Source of the DNA: Streptomyces natalensis ATCC 27448
GTDB taxonomy: Bacteria > Actinomycetota > Actinomycetes > Streptomycetales > Streptomycetaceae
Assembly (NCBI RefSeq): GCF_000935125.1
Contig: NZ_JRKI01000056.1
Location: forward strand, 62,001-126,000
Length of the DNA stretch: 64,000 nt
Direction: 5' to 3'
The first letter of the stretch is position 1. Each line of letters starts with the position of its first letter. Of this stretch, positions 43,221 to 51,843 are shown in pieces. Both the position numbers and the translations under genes were made by a program. Under the pieces are notes generated by a model. That model saw nothing but the letters and a program-made list of their open reading frames with translations, did not search any database and was not told where the DNA came from.

Positions 43221-44825
43221 CTAGGCGGCGCCCGCCCCCGTAAGAGACCTGACCTCCGTCTCCGCGTGACGGGCTCGGTCGGCGGCCTCCGGGGAGAGCA
43301 CGGTGCCCAGCCATCCCATGAGGAAGCCCAGGGGAATCGACACGATGCCGGGGTTGTCCAGGGGGAAGCAGGCGAAGTCCCGTCCGGGGAAGAGGGACTC
43401 CGGGGTGCCGGAGACCACCGGGGAGAGGACGACCAGGGTGATCGCCGGGAGCAGCCCGCCGTAGACGGACCAGACCGCGCCGCGGGTGGTGAAGCGGCGC
43501 CAGAAGAGGGCGTAGAGCAGGGCCGGCAGGTTGGCCGATGCGGCGACGGCGAATGCCAGGCCGACGAGGAAGGCGACGTTGAGGTCGCGGGCGAGCAGTG
43601 CGAGGCCGATGGAGACGGCGCCGACGCCCACCGCCGCGAGGCGCGCCACGGTCACCTCGCCGTGCCGCGTGCCCCGTCCCGTCCCCCGGGGGCGGCGCAG
43701 CGAGGCGTACAGGTCGTGGGCGACGGATGCGGACGAGGCGAGGGTGATGCCGGCGACCACGGCCAGGATCGTGGCGAAGGCCACCGCGGCCACGACGGCG
43801 AAGAGAACCGTTCCTCCGGTGGAACCGGCGCCGCCGCCCAGGTGCAGCGCGAGGAGCGGTACGGCGGTGTTTCCGGCCTTGCCGGACGCGCGGACGGCAT
43901 CGCTGCCGAGCACCGCGGCCGCGCCGAAGCCCAGCAGGATGGTCATCAGGTAGAAACCGCCGATCAGCACGATGGCCCAGACGGCGGAGCGGCGGGCGGC
44001 GCGGGCCGTGGGGACGGTGTAGAAGCGGGCCAGGATGTGCGGCAGCCCGGCGGTGCCGAGGACCAGTGCGAGGCCGAGGCTGATGAAGTCGAGGCGCGTG
44101 GTCCAGGTGTGGCCGTACTTGAGTCCGGGGGCGAGGAACTCGCCTCCGTGTCCGCTGTGTTCGGCGGCGGTGTTCAGCAGGGCGTTGAGGTCGCCGTGAA
44201 AGCGGAGCACCACCAGGGCGGTGAGTGCCGCCGCGCCGCCCAGGAGGAGCACGGCCTTGACGATTTGGATCCATGTCGTTGCGCGCATGCCGCCGAAGGC
44301 GACGTAGACGACCATCAGCGCGCCGACCGCGACCACCATCCCGGTGCGGGCCTGTGTGCCCGCCCCGTCCAGGAGAAGCGCCACCAGGCTGCCCGCGCCG
44401 ACCATCTGGGCGACCAGATAGAGCACCGAGACGGTGACCGAGGCCGCGCCCGAGGCGATGCGGACGGGGCGTTCGCGCATCCGGGCGGCGACGACGTCGG
44501 CGAGGGTGAACCGGCCGCAGTTGCGGACCAGTTCGGCGACGAGGAAGAGCACGACCAGCCAGGCGACGAGGAAGCCGACGCAGTAGAGCAGGCCGTCGTG
44601 GCCGAAGAGGGCGATCAGGCCGGAGACGCCGAGGAAGGAGGCGGCGGACATGTAGTCGCCCGCGATGGCGAAACCATTCTCCAAGGGCGAGAAGAGCCGG
44701 CCGCCCGCGTAGAACTCCTCCGGGGAGCCGTGCCGGCGGCGGCCGGCCCAGGTGGTGATCGCCAGGGTGACGGCGATGAACGCGCTGAACAGGATCAGCG
44801 CCAGGGTCCGGTGGTCGCCGGTCAC
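43221..44825 (-). CDS. Sodium/solute symporter, cation-acetate (ActP-like)
   Basis: A 534-residue SSS-family carrier with about 13 TM segments. N-terminal EEFYAGGRLFSPLENGFAIAGDYMSAASFLGVSGLIAL is the signature of ActP/MctP-type acetate or monocarboxylate symporters, and FGGMRATTWIQIVKAVLL is also typical. The C-terminus ends in a hydrophilic tail. It overlaps the upstream DUF485 gene by four bases (ATGA), the classical yjcH-actP arrangement. A NarL-type two-component system lies just upstream on the same strand and may control it. Acetate is the best guess for the substrate; pyruvate or propionate are possible. Confidence 0.88.
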   Translation of the reverse strand: MTGDHRTLALILFSAFIAVTLAITTWAGRRRHGSPEEFYAGGRLFSPLENGFAIAGDYMSAASFLGVSGLIALFGHDGLLYCVGFLVAWLVVLFLVAELVRNCGRFTLADVVAARMRERPVRIASGAASVTVSVLYLVAQMVGAGSLVALLLDGAGTQARTGMVVAVGALMVVYVAFGGMRATTWIQIVKAVLLLGGAAALTALVVLRFHGDLNALLNTAAEHSGHGGEFLAPGLKYGHTWTTRLDFISLGLALVLGTAGLPHILARFYTVPTARAARRSAVWAIVLIGGFYLMTILLGFGAAAVLGSDAVRASGKAGNTAVPLLALHLGGGAGSTGGTVLFAVVAAVAFATILAVVAGITLASSASVAHDLYASLRRPRGTGRGTRHGEVTVARLAAVGVGAVSIGLALLARDLNVAFLVGLAFAVAASANLPALLYALFWRRFTTRGAVWSVYGGLLPAITLVVLSPVVSGTPESLFPGRDFACFPLDNPGIVSIPLGFLMGWLGTVLSPEAADRARHAETEVRSLTGAGAA

Positions 44826-45247
44826 CGGATGTTTCCTCCCGTCAGGTCCTGGGTCCGCCAGCGGATGTCGAGCGCCACGGCGTCCCGGCGCAGCCGCGCA
44901 TGCCGTGCGTAGGCCCAGGTGAGCAGGAAGGTCGAGGCGAACTGCCCGAGTCCGGCGAGCATCGCGACGTTGAGCGCGCCGGCCACGCGGTGGGCCATCA
45001 GGCCGGGTACGAGAGTGGCCCCGAGCACATAGGCGAGGTACCAGGCCAGGAAGACGGCCGTGGCGGGGACGACGAAGTGCCGGTATCGGCGGCGTACCTC
45101 CTGGAAGGCGGCGCTGCGCTGCACCGTCAGGTAGACCTCGCCGTGGGTCACGGACCGCGGCGGTGGTGGCGACAGCGGTGCGGCGGTGTGCGTCCCGGCC
45201 CGTACGTCACCGGGCTCGGCGGTCGCTCGGTCGTCCTGCTTGTCCAC
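44822..45247 (-). CDS. DUF485 membrane protein (symporter partner)
   Basis: A 141-residue protein. A polar N-terminus leads into the DUF485 core YLTVQRSAAFQEVRRRYRHFVVPATAVFLAWYLAYVL, with two TM helices and HRVAGALNVAMLAGLGQF between them. DUF485 proteins (YjcH) accompany ActP-type symporters and probably help assembly or activity. The GTG at 45245-45247 has AAGGAG seven bases upstream; a frame reaching 45337 adds low-quality sequence. It overlaps the symporter start by four bases. Confidence 0.88.
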   Translation of the reverse strand: MDKQDDRATAEPGDVRAGTHTAAPLSPPPPRSVTHGEVYLTVQRSAAFQEVRRRYRHFVVPATAVFLAWYLAYVLGATLVPGLMAHRVAGALNVAMLAGLGQFASTFLLTWAYARHARLRRDAVALDIRWRTQDLTGGNIR

Positions 45248-45350
45248 CGGAGACTCCTTGTTGCACGGAACTGTTGACCGTGGGCCCAAGGATGGACAGA
45301 AAGGAAGATCCCGGACTCTTCCTTCCCGATGCTTCACCGGATCAGGTGGG

Positions 45351-46025
45351 TCATCCGGGCGGCTGTGCGAGGCCGTGGCGGTAGGCGTAGTGGATCGCCT
45401 GGGCGCGGTCGCGCAGTCCGGCCTTGGCGAAGAGGTTGTTGATGTGGGTCTTCACGGTGGCGGTGGAGACGTGGAGGGTACGGGCGATCTCGGGATTCGA
45501 CTGGCCCTCGGCGACGAGGCGCAGCACCTCGGTCTCGCGGACGGTGAGTCCGTCCGGAGGCCCTTGCGGGGGCCGGGGCCTGGCCGGTTCGGGCTGCGCG
45601 AGGCGCTCAAGGAGGCGGCTCTGGATCTTCGGTGACAGGCCGGCCTCACCGGAGAGGACGTCGTCGACGGCACGGACGATCTCGTCGCCGTCGGCGTCCT
45701 TGGTCAGATAGCCGCGGGCGCCGGCCTGGAGGGCAGGGAACAGCGAGTCGTCGTCAGCGTAGGTGGTGAGCACCACGACCTGGGTGCCCGGGTGGGCGGT
45801 GCGGATGCGGCGGGTCGCCTCGACGCCGTCGCAGCGTGGCATGCGCAGGTCCATCAGGACGACGTCGGGGGCGAGTTCGGCGACCAGGCGGACGGCTTCC
45901 TCACCGTCGGCGGCGGAGCCGACGACCTCGATGCCCGGCAGCAGTCCCAGCAGCATCACGATTCCCTCACGCACCACTGTCTGGTCGTCGGCGACCACGA
46001 CGCGTGCCGTCGTGCGCGCCGTCAT
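45351..46025 (-). CDS. NarL/FixJ-family response regulator
   Basis: A 224-residue regulator. The receiver domain has VVADDQ, phospho-acceptor Asp59 in VVLMDLRMP and the conserved lysine in LTKDADGDEI. A C-terminal LuxR-type helix-turn-helix (about 160-215) follows: LTVRETEVLRLVAEGQSNPEIARTLHVSTATVKTHINNLFAK. Its start overlaps the kinase stop by four bases, so the two are translationally coupled. It lies 103 bases before the DUF485-symporter unit on the same strand, making those genes likely targets (inference). Confidence 0.9.
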   Translation of the reverse strand: MTARTTARVVVADDQTVVREGIVMLLGLLPGIEVVGSAADGEEAVRLVAELAPDVVLMDLRMPRCDGVEATRRIRTAHPGTQVVVLTTYADDDSLFPALQAGARGYLTKDADGDEIVRAVDDVLSGEAGLSPKIQSRLLERLAQPEPARPRPPQGPPDGLTVRETEVLRLVAEGQSNPEIARTLHVSTATVKTHINNLFAKAGLRDRAQAIHYAYRHGLAQPPG

Positions 46026-47188
46026 GCGGGCACCCTCAACCGCACCACGAAACCCTCCTCGTCGGGACCGGACTCCAGGGTTCCGCCGAGGAGTTCGGCG
46101 CGCTCCCGCATCCCGGGCAGACCGTACCCGGAGCCGCTGTGCCCGAGCTCCGCGGACACCCCTGCACCGCCCGTGTCGCGTACTTCGAGCCCCACGTCGC
46201 CGTCCGCGTACTCCAGCCGCACGCTCACCCGGGCGCCCGGTGCATGCTTGCGTACGTTCGTCAGCGCCTCCTGGGCGACCCGGCGGACCGCGAGCCCCGC
46301 TTCCGCCGATACGGTGCGCGGCTCGCCCCTCACATGCAGCTGCGCGCCCTCAGCGTCCGTCAGACGCCGCAGGAACTCCTCGATGGGGATCATGTCCCCG
46401 CGCAGCGCCGAAAGCGCCTCACGGGTCCCGTCAAGCCCTTCACGGGCCATTCCCCGGCATGCGACCACCCGCTCCAGGATCCGTGCGCGGTCGGCCTCCA
46501 GGTCGGTGCTGCGCTGGATCAGCTGGCGCGCCGCCTCCAGGTGGACCAGTTGGGCGCTGAGGCTGTGGGCGAGGACGTCGTGGATCTCGCGGGCGATCCG
46601 GCCCCGTTCGGCGAGCGCGGCCGTCTCGGCCTCGGCGCTGCGGGCGGCGCGTTCCTGGGCCAGCAGCCGCTGGGTGTTGCCGCGCGCCTCCGCGTCCAGC
46701 CGTACGACGTATCCCGCGAGGGCCAGGCCCGCCGTGGTCGTGGTGGTCGTCAGCCAGTTGTCGGTGTTCACCACGGCGTACGCGGCGAGGGCGGCGGCGG
46801 AGCACGGCAGCGCGGCGCTCAGCGGCATCCGTTCCATGACGTTGAGGGAACATGCGCACCACAGCACGATCGCGGCCGTGGTCGCGCCGGCGAGCGAGTA
46901 GCCGAAGGCGGCGGCCTCCAGGAGGGCGAACAGGCCGAGGGACGGCCACAGTCGGCGTGCCAGCGTCGTACGGAAGAAGGCGCGGAACATCAGCACCGTC
47001 AGGGCCATGCCGACGACGGCCGCCACCAGGCCCCAGCCGGTGAAGGCCCGCCCCGCCACGGTGGCCCACATCAGGCCGGCCACCACCAGGACCCGGACCC
47101 CGCGGCCGATCCACACTCTGACCTCGCTGAGGCCCTCACGGGACAGCGACTCCCTCAGGGGCCAGCTCGTCCAGGAGTTCGGCGACAC
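46022..47188 (-). CDS. NarL-type sensor histidine kinase
   Basis: About 388 residues with four to five N-terminal TM segments. HisKA_3 has the phosphohistidine in GRIAREIHDVLAHSLSAQL. The HATPase has QEALTNVRKHA (N box) and SGYGLPGMRERAELLGG (G boxes). It is the typical NarX/DesK-like streptomycete kinase, partner of the coupled response regulator. Start choice: GTG 47186-47188 has AAGGA six bases upstream; the frame extends to GTG 47326 and would add 46 residues, mostly RPDEPF-type repeats encoded by 18-bp tandem repeats, without an SD. I favour the shorter form. Confidence 0.85.
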   Translation of the reverse strand: MSPNSWTSWPLRESLSREGLSEVRVWIGRGVRVLVVAGLMWATVAGRAFTGWGLVAAVVGMALTVLMFRAFFRTTLARRLWPSLGLFALLEAAAFGYSLAGATTAAIVLWCACSLNVMERMPLSAALPCSAAALAAYAVVNTDNWLTTTTTTAGLALAGYVVRLDAEARGNTQRLLAQERAARSAEAETAALAERGRIAREIHDVLAHSLSAQLVHLEAARQLIQRSTDLEADRARILERVVACRGMAREGLDGTREALSALRGDMIPIEEFLRRLTDAEGAQLHVRGEPRTVSAEAGLAVRRVAQEALTNVRKHAPGARVSVRLEYADGDVGLEVRDTGGAGVSAELGHSGSGYGLPGMRERAELLGGTLESGPDEEGFVVRLRVPA

Positions 47189-47200
47189 GTACGGTCCTTC

Positions 47201-47290
47201 GTCGGTGCGGAACGGCTCGTCGGGGCGGAACGGCTCGTCGGGGCGGAACCGCTCGTCGGGGCGCAGCGGTCCGCCGGTGCGGAACGCTCC
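47201..47290. repeat. 18-bp tandem repeat, five copies
   Basis: Units of the form GTCGGGGCGGAACGGCTC at 47201, 47219, 47237, 47255 and 47273, the last two diverged. They lie between the kinase start and the stop of the upstream membrane-protein gene; if the kinase started at 47326 they would encode repeated RPDEPF hexapeptides. Confidence 0.85.
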
Positions 47291-47306
47291 ACGACGCGCG
47301 GGGGCG

Positions 47307-47798
47307 TCAGCCCGCAACAGGAACACGGTACGTGGGCCGGGCGGTCCGGGCGCGCCAGGCGAGGAAGCCCGCGCGGGACAGCAGCATCGCGGCCACGAAC
47401 AGCGTGATGGCCGGGCTGCTGTTCTGGTGGATGCCCAGGAGCGCTGCGGCGCCCATGAGGCCGATGCGTATCACCGTCCCGCACAGCCACACCCCGGCCG
47501 TCGCCCAGCCACCCTTGCCCCAGGTCTCGCCGTCCGCGTCGGTCCAGATACGGGTGGTCCAGGCCCAGCCGGCCCCGCTGGCGAGCGCGGTCAGGAGTTC
47601 CGCGCCGAGCAGGACGACGGAGGCGGCCCGGTGGTCGGGGTCCAGGAGGCCGGACTGCCCGCAGGCGACGAACGCCAGGACGGCGGGAATCAGCCACGCC
47701 TTCCCGTCCGTTGCGGTGATGCGCTGCGCCGTGAACTGCCGGATGAAGACGAACACGACTGCCGCGGTGATCGCGATGATGGTGAGCGCGCCGCTCAT
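47307..47798 (-). CDS. Four- to five-TM membrane protein (DUF1453-like)
   Basis: A 163-residue hydrophobic protein: MSGALTIIAITAAVVFVFIRQF, a conserved-looking RQFTAQRITATDGKAWLIP loop, three more TM helices, and a cytoplasmic end SRAGFLAWRARTARP. The pattern is that of DUF1453/CcdC-like membrane proteins, of unknown function. The ATG at 47796-47798 has AGGAGG nine bases upstream. It is the first gene of the kinase-regulator unit and may assist signal input. The family assignment is tentative. Confidence 0.75.
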   Translation of the reverse strand: MSGALTIIAITAAVVFVFIRQFTAQRITATDGKAWLIPAVLAFVACGQSGLLDPDHRAASVVLLGAELLTALASGAGWAWTTRIWTDADGETWGKGGWATAGVWLCGTVIRIGLMGAAALLGIHQNSSPAITLFVAAMLLSRAGFLAWRARTARPTYRVPVAG

Positions 47799-47900
47799 GA
47801 GCTGGGCCTCCTGGGGACGGAAATGTCAACGTCCCGACGCTATGGCGCGGCCCCGTCCGGGCGGATCGGAGCCAGGGTGGGCCGCGGGTGGAAAACGCGC

Positions 47901-47936
47901 GGGGCGCCTCTCCACCCGGGGGTGGACAGGCGCCCC
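47901..47936 (-). terminator. parE terminator
   Basis: Near-perfect 15-17-bp hairpin GGGGCGCCTCTCCACC / GGTGGACAGGCGCCCC, one mismatch, 19 bases past the parE stop on the minus strand. Confidence 0.8.
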
Positions 47937-47954
47937 GTGGAGGCCGCGGTCTGC

Positions 47955-50075
47955 TCAGGTGTCGATGCGCGAACGGTCCAGGAAGGAGGCGGAGTTGGTG
48001 ATGAACTCCTTGCGGGGGGCGACTTCGTTGCCCATCAGGAGGTCGAAGGCCTTCTCCGCCGCTTCCAGGTCGCCGATGTTGATCCGGCGCAGGGTGCGGT
48101 GGCGCGGGTCCATGGTGGTCTCGGCGAGCTGGTCGGCGTCCATTTCACCCAGGCCCTTGTAGCGCTGGATGCTGTCCTTGTAGCGGACGTTCTTGCGCTG
48201 GAGCTCGAGCAGCGTCTGGCGCAGTTCGTTGTCCGAGTACGTGTAGATGTACTTGTCCTGGCCCTTTTTGGGGTTGATCAATTCGATCCGGTGCAGCGGC
48301 GGGACGGCGGAGAAGACCCGACCCTGCTCGACCATCGGCCGCATGTAGCGCTGGAAGAGGGTCAACAGCAGGATGCGGATGTGGGCGCCGTCGACGTCCG
48401 CGTCGGCGAGGAAGATGACCTTGCCGTAGCGGGCGGCGTCGATGTCGAAGGTGCGGCCGGATCCGGCCCCTATGACCTGGATGATGGCGCCGCACTCGGC
48501 GTTCTTGAGCATGTCGGAGACCGACGCCTTCTGGACGTTCAGGATCTTTCCGCGGATCGGCAGCAGCGCCTGGAATTCCGAACTCCGCGCCAGTTTCGCG
48601 GTACCCAGCGCCGAGTCCCCCTCGACGATGAACAGTTCGCTGCGGTCGACGTCGTCGCTGCGGCAGTCCGCCAGCTTGGCGGGCAGCGAGGAGGACTCCA
48701 GCGCCGTCTTCCGCCGCTGCGCCTCCTTGTGCTGACGGGCGGCGATGCGGGTACGGGCGGCGGCGACGACCTTTTCCAGCACGGAACGGGCCTGCTGCTT
48801 GGCGTCCCGCTTGGTGGAGGTCAGGAACGCCTTGAGTTCCCGGCTCACCACCTGGGCGACGATCCGGGAGGCCGCGGACGTGCCGAGGACTTCCTTGGTC
48901 TGGCCCTCGAACTGCGGCTCGGCGAGCCGCACGGTCACCACCGCGGTCAGGCCCTCCATGGCGTCGTCCTTGACGACGTCGTCCTCGGCGACGCGCAGCA
49001 GCTTCTGGGCGCGCAGCACCTCGTTGACGGTCTTGGTGACCGAACGCTCGAAGCCGGAGACGTGGGTGCCGCCCTTGGGGGTGGCGATGATGTTGACGAA
49101 CGACCTGACGGCGGCGTCGTAGCCGGTGCCCCAGCGCAGCGCGATGTCGACGCCCAGTTCCCGGGTGACCTCGGTGGGTGTCATATGACCGCGGTCGTCC
49201 AGTACGGGCACGGTCTCCTTGAAGGTGCCCTGGCCGGTCAGCCGCAGGACGTCGCAGACGGCCTTGTCCTGGGCGAGGTACTCGCAGAACTCGCTGATGC
49301 CGCCGTCGTAGCGGAAGGTCTCCTCGGTCTTGCCGGCGCCGTCGATGCCGCGTTCGTCGCGGACGACGATGGTCAGGCCCGGCACCAGGAAGGCGGTCTG
49401 GCGGGCGCGGGCGTGCAGGTTCTCCAGGGAGAGCTTGGCGTCCTTGAGGAAGATCTGCCGGTCCGCCCAGTAGCGCACCCGGGTGCCGGTCCGGGTCTTG
49501 GGGATGCGCTTGCCCTTGACCAGGCCGTTGCCGGGGTCGAAGGGGGCGTCCGGGCCCGATTCGGTGAAGACGCCGGGGACGCCGCGGCGGAAGCTGATGG
49601 AATGGGTCTTGCTGCTGCGGTCCACCTCGACGTCGAGGCGCGCGGACAGGGCGTTGACGACCGAGGCGCCGACGCCGTGCAGGCCGCCGGAGGCCGCGTA
49701 CGAGCCGCCGCCGAACTTTCCGCCGGCGTGCAGTTTGGTCATCACGACCTCGACGCCGCTGAGCCCGGTCTTGGGCTCGACGTCCACGGGGATACCGCGG
49801 CCGTTGTCCCGTACCTCCACCGACCCGTCGTCGTGGAGGATCACCTCGATGTGGTCGCAGTAGCCGCCCAGCGCCTCGTCGACGGAGTTGTCGATGATCT
49901 CCCACAGGCAGTGCATCAGGCCGCGGCTGTCCGTCGAGCCGATGTACATGCCGGGGCGCTTGCGGACGGCCTCGAGCCCCTCGAGGACGAGCAGATGCCG
50001 CGCGGTGTAGTTGGACCCGTCCCGGTCTGCCCCGGTCAGCACTGCGGTGGACGGCACGGACATCTCGGCGGTCAC
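47955..50075 (-). CDS. parE: Topoisomerase IV subunit B (ParE, GyrB-like)
   Basis: A 706-residue ATPase subunit. The GHKL ATPase has EIIDNSVDEALGG, DNGRGIPVD and the lid GGLHGVGASVVNALS. The transducer follows, then TOPRIM with EGDSALG and DADVDGAHIR, and the C-terminal RYKGLGEMDADQL. It powers strand passage with ParC, encoded 12 kb away in opposite orientation; unlike in many bacteria the two genes are not adjacent, which is the normal streptomycete arrangement. The GTG start at 50073-50075 has GAGGAG eight bases upstream. A strong terminator follows it. Confidence 0.93.
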   Translation of the reverse strand: MTAEMSVPSTAVLTGADRDGSNYTARHLLVLEGLEAVRKRPGMYIGSTDSRGLMHCLWEIIDNSVDEALGGYCDHIEVILHDDGSVEVRDNGRGIPVDVEPKTGLSGVEVVMTKLHAGGKFGGGSYAASGGLHGVGASVVNALSARLDVEVDRSSKTHSISFRRGVPGVFTESGPDAPFDPGNGLVKGKRIPKTRTGTRVRYWADRQIFLKDAKLSLENLHARARQTAFLVPGLTIVVRDERGIDGAGKTEETFRYDGGISEFCEYLAQDKAVCDVLRLTGQGTFKETVPVLDDRGHMTPTEVTRELGVDIALRWGTGYDAAVRSFVNIIATPKGGTHVSGFERSVTKTVNEVLRAQKLLRVAEDDVVKDDAMEGLTAVVTVRLAEPQFEGQTKEVLGTSAASRIVAQVVSRELKAFLTSTKRDAKQQARSVLEKVVAAARTRIAARQHKEAQRRKTALESSSLPAKLADCRSDDVDRSELFIVEGDSALGTAKLARSSEFQALLPIRGKILNVQKASVSDMLKNAECGAIIQVIGAGSGRTFDIDAARYGKVIFLADADVDGAHIRILLLTLFQRYMRPMVEQGRVFSAVPPLHRIELINPKKGQDKYIYTYSDNELRQTLLELQRKNVRYKDSIQRYKGLGEMDADQLAETTMDPRHRTLRRINIGDLEAAEKAFDLLMGNEVAPRKEFITNSASFLDRSRIDT

Positions 50076-50518
50076 GCGGTTCGCTCCTCGCTGAATTTCT
50101 GGCAGTCCGCATTCCGCGGACTCGGTTGTGGCGGTGTCGCCGGTGAGAGGGTACCGAGGCCTGGTAGAGCCGATGTGACGCCACCCGTGAGCAGGTCCAT
50201 GGTAGTGGAATTTCGCTCACATGTTCGATCCCTCGATAGTATGACGTCCCAGTGACGTGCACATCACGTTCCCTTCCAGGCATGAACCATTTAGGCTCCG
50301 GGCACGTCCTCATCAACAACCGGCAAGCCAGCCGGGAGGGCAGGACCCAGAAACACCGTGAATCAGACCCACCGCAATACGGCTCATTCGCCGCCACCCG
50401 GCAGCACCCGGCCACCTCGAAGAATTTTTTTCGAGGAAAAGGCATAAGCGGGAACGTTTTCGGCCTGGTTGGATGTTGACCCTGGTACGACAGCTCGTCG
50501 AGCTAGAGAAGAGGCGAC
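50076..50518. other. Divergent promoter region parE / DUF7455
   Basis: No gene is supported. A 16-bp near-palindrome GTGACGTGCACATCAC lies at 50252-50267, and AGCTCGTCGAGCT (perfect, 6+1+6) at 50492-50504, close to the DUF7455 start after a TTGACC at about 50476. The second may be an operator. AT-rich for this genome around 50390-50460. Confidence 0.5.
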
Positions 50519-50749
50519 GTGACTACTGTTCTGACACCCGCGAGCCCGCTGACGGCCGCTGACCGCTGCGACCGCTGCGGCGCCCAGGCATACCTGCGCG
50601 TCGTCCTGATGTCCGGCGGCGAACTGCTCTTCTGCGCCCACCACGGCCGCAAGTTCGAGCCAGAACTCAAGAAGATCGCCGCGGAAATACAGGACGAGAC
50701 GGAGCGGCTGACCGCCACTCCGGCGTCCGCGTCCGAAGACGAACGCTGA
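50519..50749 (+). CDS. DUF7455 small zinc-ribbon-like protein
   Basis: Seventy-six residues with zinc-ligand candidates CDRCGAQAYLRV and, after a beta turn, LLFCAHHGRKF (CxxC ... CxxH), followed by a charged helix. Proteins of this kind are conserved in actinobacteria next to hrdB and are of unknown role; the metal site suggests protein or nucleic-acid binding. The GTG at 50519 has GAGG four bases upstream. It is closed by a hairpin at 50794. Confidence 0.85.
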   Translation: MTTVLTPASPLTAADRCDRCGAQAYLRVVLMSGGELLFCAHHGRKFEPELKKIAAEIQDETERLTATPASASEDER

Positions 50750-50793
50750 CACTTCGCATCCACGACGAGCGAGCAGCGGCCTAGGGCCGTGCA

Positions 50794-50832
50794 GCGGGCG
50801 GCCTTCCCGGCACCACCGGGGAGACCGCCCGC
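50794..50832. terminator. Hairpin between DUF7455 and protease genes
   Basis: 17-bp stem starting GCGGGCGG and ending CCGCCCGC, with one mismatch, one G-U pair and a 5-base loop, between convergent genes. Confidence 0.7.
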
Positions 50833-50835
50833 ACT

Positions 50836-50874
50836 CGTACGCTCGGACGCAGGACCCGTACGCTCGGACGCAGG
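50836..50874. repeat. 21-bp direct repeat
   Basis: CGTACGCTCGGACGCAGG occurs twice (50836 and 50857), separated by ACC, right after the hairpin. Intergenic; role unknown. Confidence 0.75.
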
Positions 50875-50899
50875 CATCGTGTGCGGCTCCCTCCGTCCG

Positions 50900-51706
50900 T
50901 CAGCCGGCCCCGTGCCCGGTGACCGCGGGCAGCAGCGCCGAGGCACGCGTATAGACACCGGGGCTGCCCGCCTTGCCGCAGCCCGTCCCCCACGACACCA
51001 GCCCCACCAGCCGCCCGTGCACCACGAGCGGCCCGCCGCTGTCTCCCTGGCAGGCGTCCCGCCCGCCCCCCGGCTCCCCCGCGCACAGCATGGACTCGGG
51101 CTTGTACGTTCCGTCGGCATTGCCGGGGTAGGCCCGTGCGCAGACCGCGTCCTCGAGCACATTGACCTGGGCCGACCGCAGCCGCGAGGCGTAGCTGCCC
51201 TCGCCGGTCATGTCCCCCCAGCCGTAAACGGTGGCCGCATTGCCCGCCCGGTAGGCGGCGTCCTCGTGCGGCGCTATGGGAATCGGCCGGTTTCTGACCG
51301 GTTTCTGGAGGGTGAGGACGGCCATGTCGCCCTCGTTCGTCCAGCTGTCGTATGCGGGGTTCACCCAGACCTTCGCGGGCTTGAGCTCCTGACCGCCGCC
51401 CCGGGAGAGGTTGTCGCGTCCGATGACGATCCGCAGGTCACTGACCTGCTGCCAGGGCACGCCCAGGACCTCCCGGCTCAGGCAGTGCGCGGCCGTCACC
51501 ACCGTCGAGCTGCCGACGAGCACCCCGCCGCAGAACTGTCCGGAGCGCGCGGCACCGAACCGGTCGTGGGAGGCGAGAGCGACCGCCCATGGGCTCTGGG
51601 AGACGCGTACCGGCGTGCCGCCGACCACGGATTCGTCCGCGGTCGCGGCCGTCGGCACGGTGAAGGCCAGTGCGAGGGCTCCGAAAACGGCGTGGGACGG
51701 ACGCAT
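50900..51706 (-). CDS. Secreted trypsin-like serine protease (S1)
   Basis: A 268-residue preproenzyme. The signal peptide is MRPSHAVFGALALAFTVPTAATA, then a very short pro-part and the mature start VVGGTPVRVSQSPW. The catalytic triad is His in TAAHC, Asp in DMAVL and Ser in CQGDSGGP; the Asp before the C (GRDAC) fits trypsin-like Arg/Lys specificity. Cys pairs are conserved. Start: ATG 51704-51706 with CAGGAGT; a longer frame to 51772 is unlikely. Streptomyces secrete many such proteases; this one is next to hrdB but on its own transcript. Confidence 0.92.
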   Translation of the reverse strand: MRPSHAVFGALALAFTVPTAATADESVVGGTPVRVSQSPWAVALASHDRFGAARSGQFCGGVLVGSSTVVTAAHCLSREVLGVPWQQVSDLRIVIGRDNLSRGGGQELKPAKVWVNPAYDSWTNEGDMAVLTLQKPVRNRPIPIAPHEDAAYRAGNAATVYGWGDMTGEGSYASRLRSAQVNVLEDAVCARAYPGNADGTYKPESMLCAGEPGGGRDACQGDSGGPLVVHGRLVGLVSWGTGCGKAGSPGVYTRASALLPAVTGHGAG

Positions 51707-51780
51707 ACGGACTCCTGACTCTGGGGACAGTGGTCGCCCACCCAGAGTGACCCAAACGGATGCCCCCCGCACCCGGACGG

Positions 51781-51823
51781 CCGCGAGCCCGGCCCCTCCA
51801 CAAGGGAGGAACCGGGCTCGCGG
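51781..51823 (-). terminator. hrdB terminator
   Basis: 12-bp perfect outer stem CCGCGAGCCCGG / CCGGGCTCGCGG with an inner CCTCC/GGAGG stem, 21 bases past the hrdB stop. Confidence 0.8.
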
Positions 51824-51843
51824 GGCGGTCCGTGCCGGTTGGG

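Noticed and set aside
47007..50255. 1082-codon plus-strand frame opposite parE
   Set aside because: Longest antisense frame in the area but only a codon-bias artefact of parE.
50252..50267. CRP-like site GTGA-N8-TCAC near parE
   Set aside because: The spacing between half-sites is two bases longer than the CRP consensus, and the known streptomycete Crp pattern does not fit.
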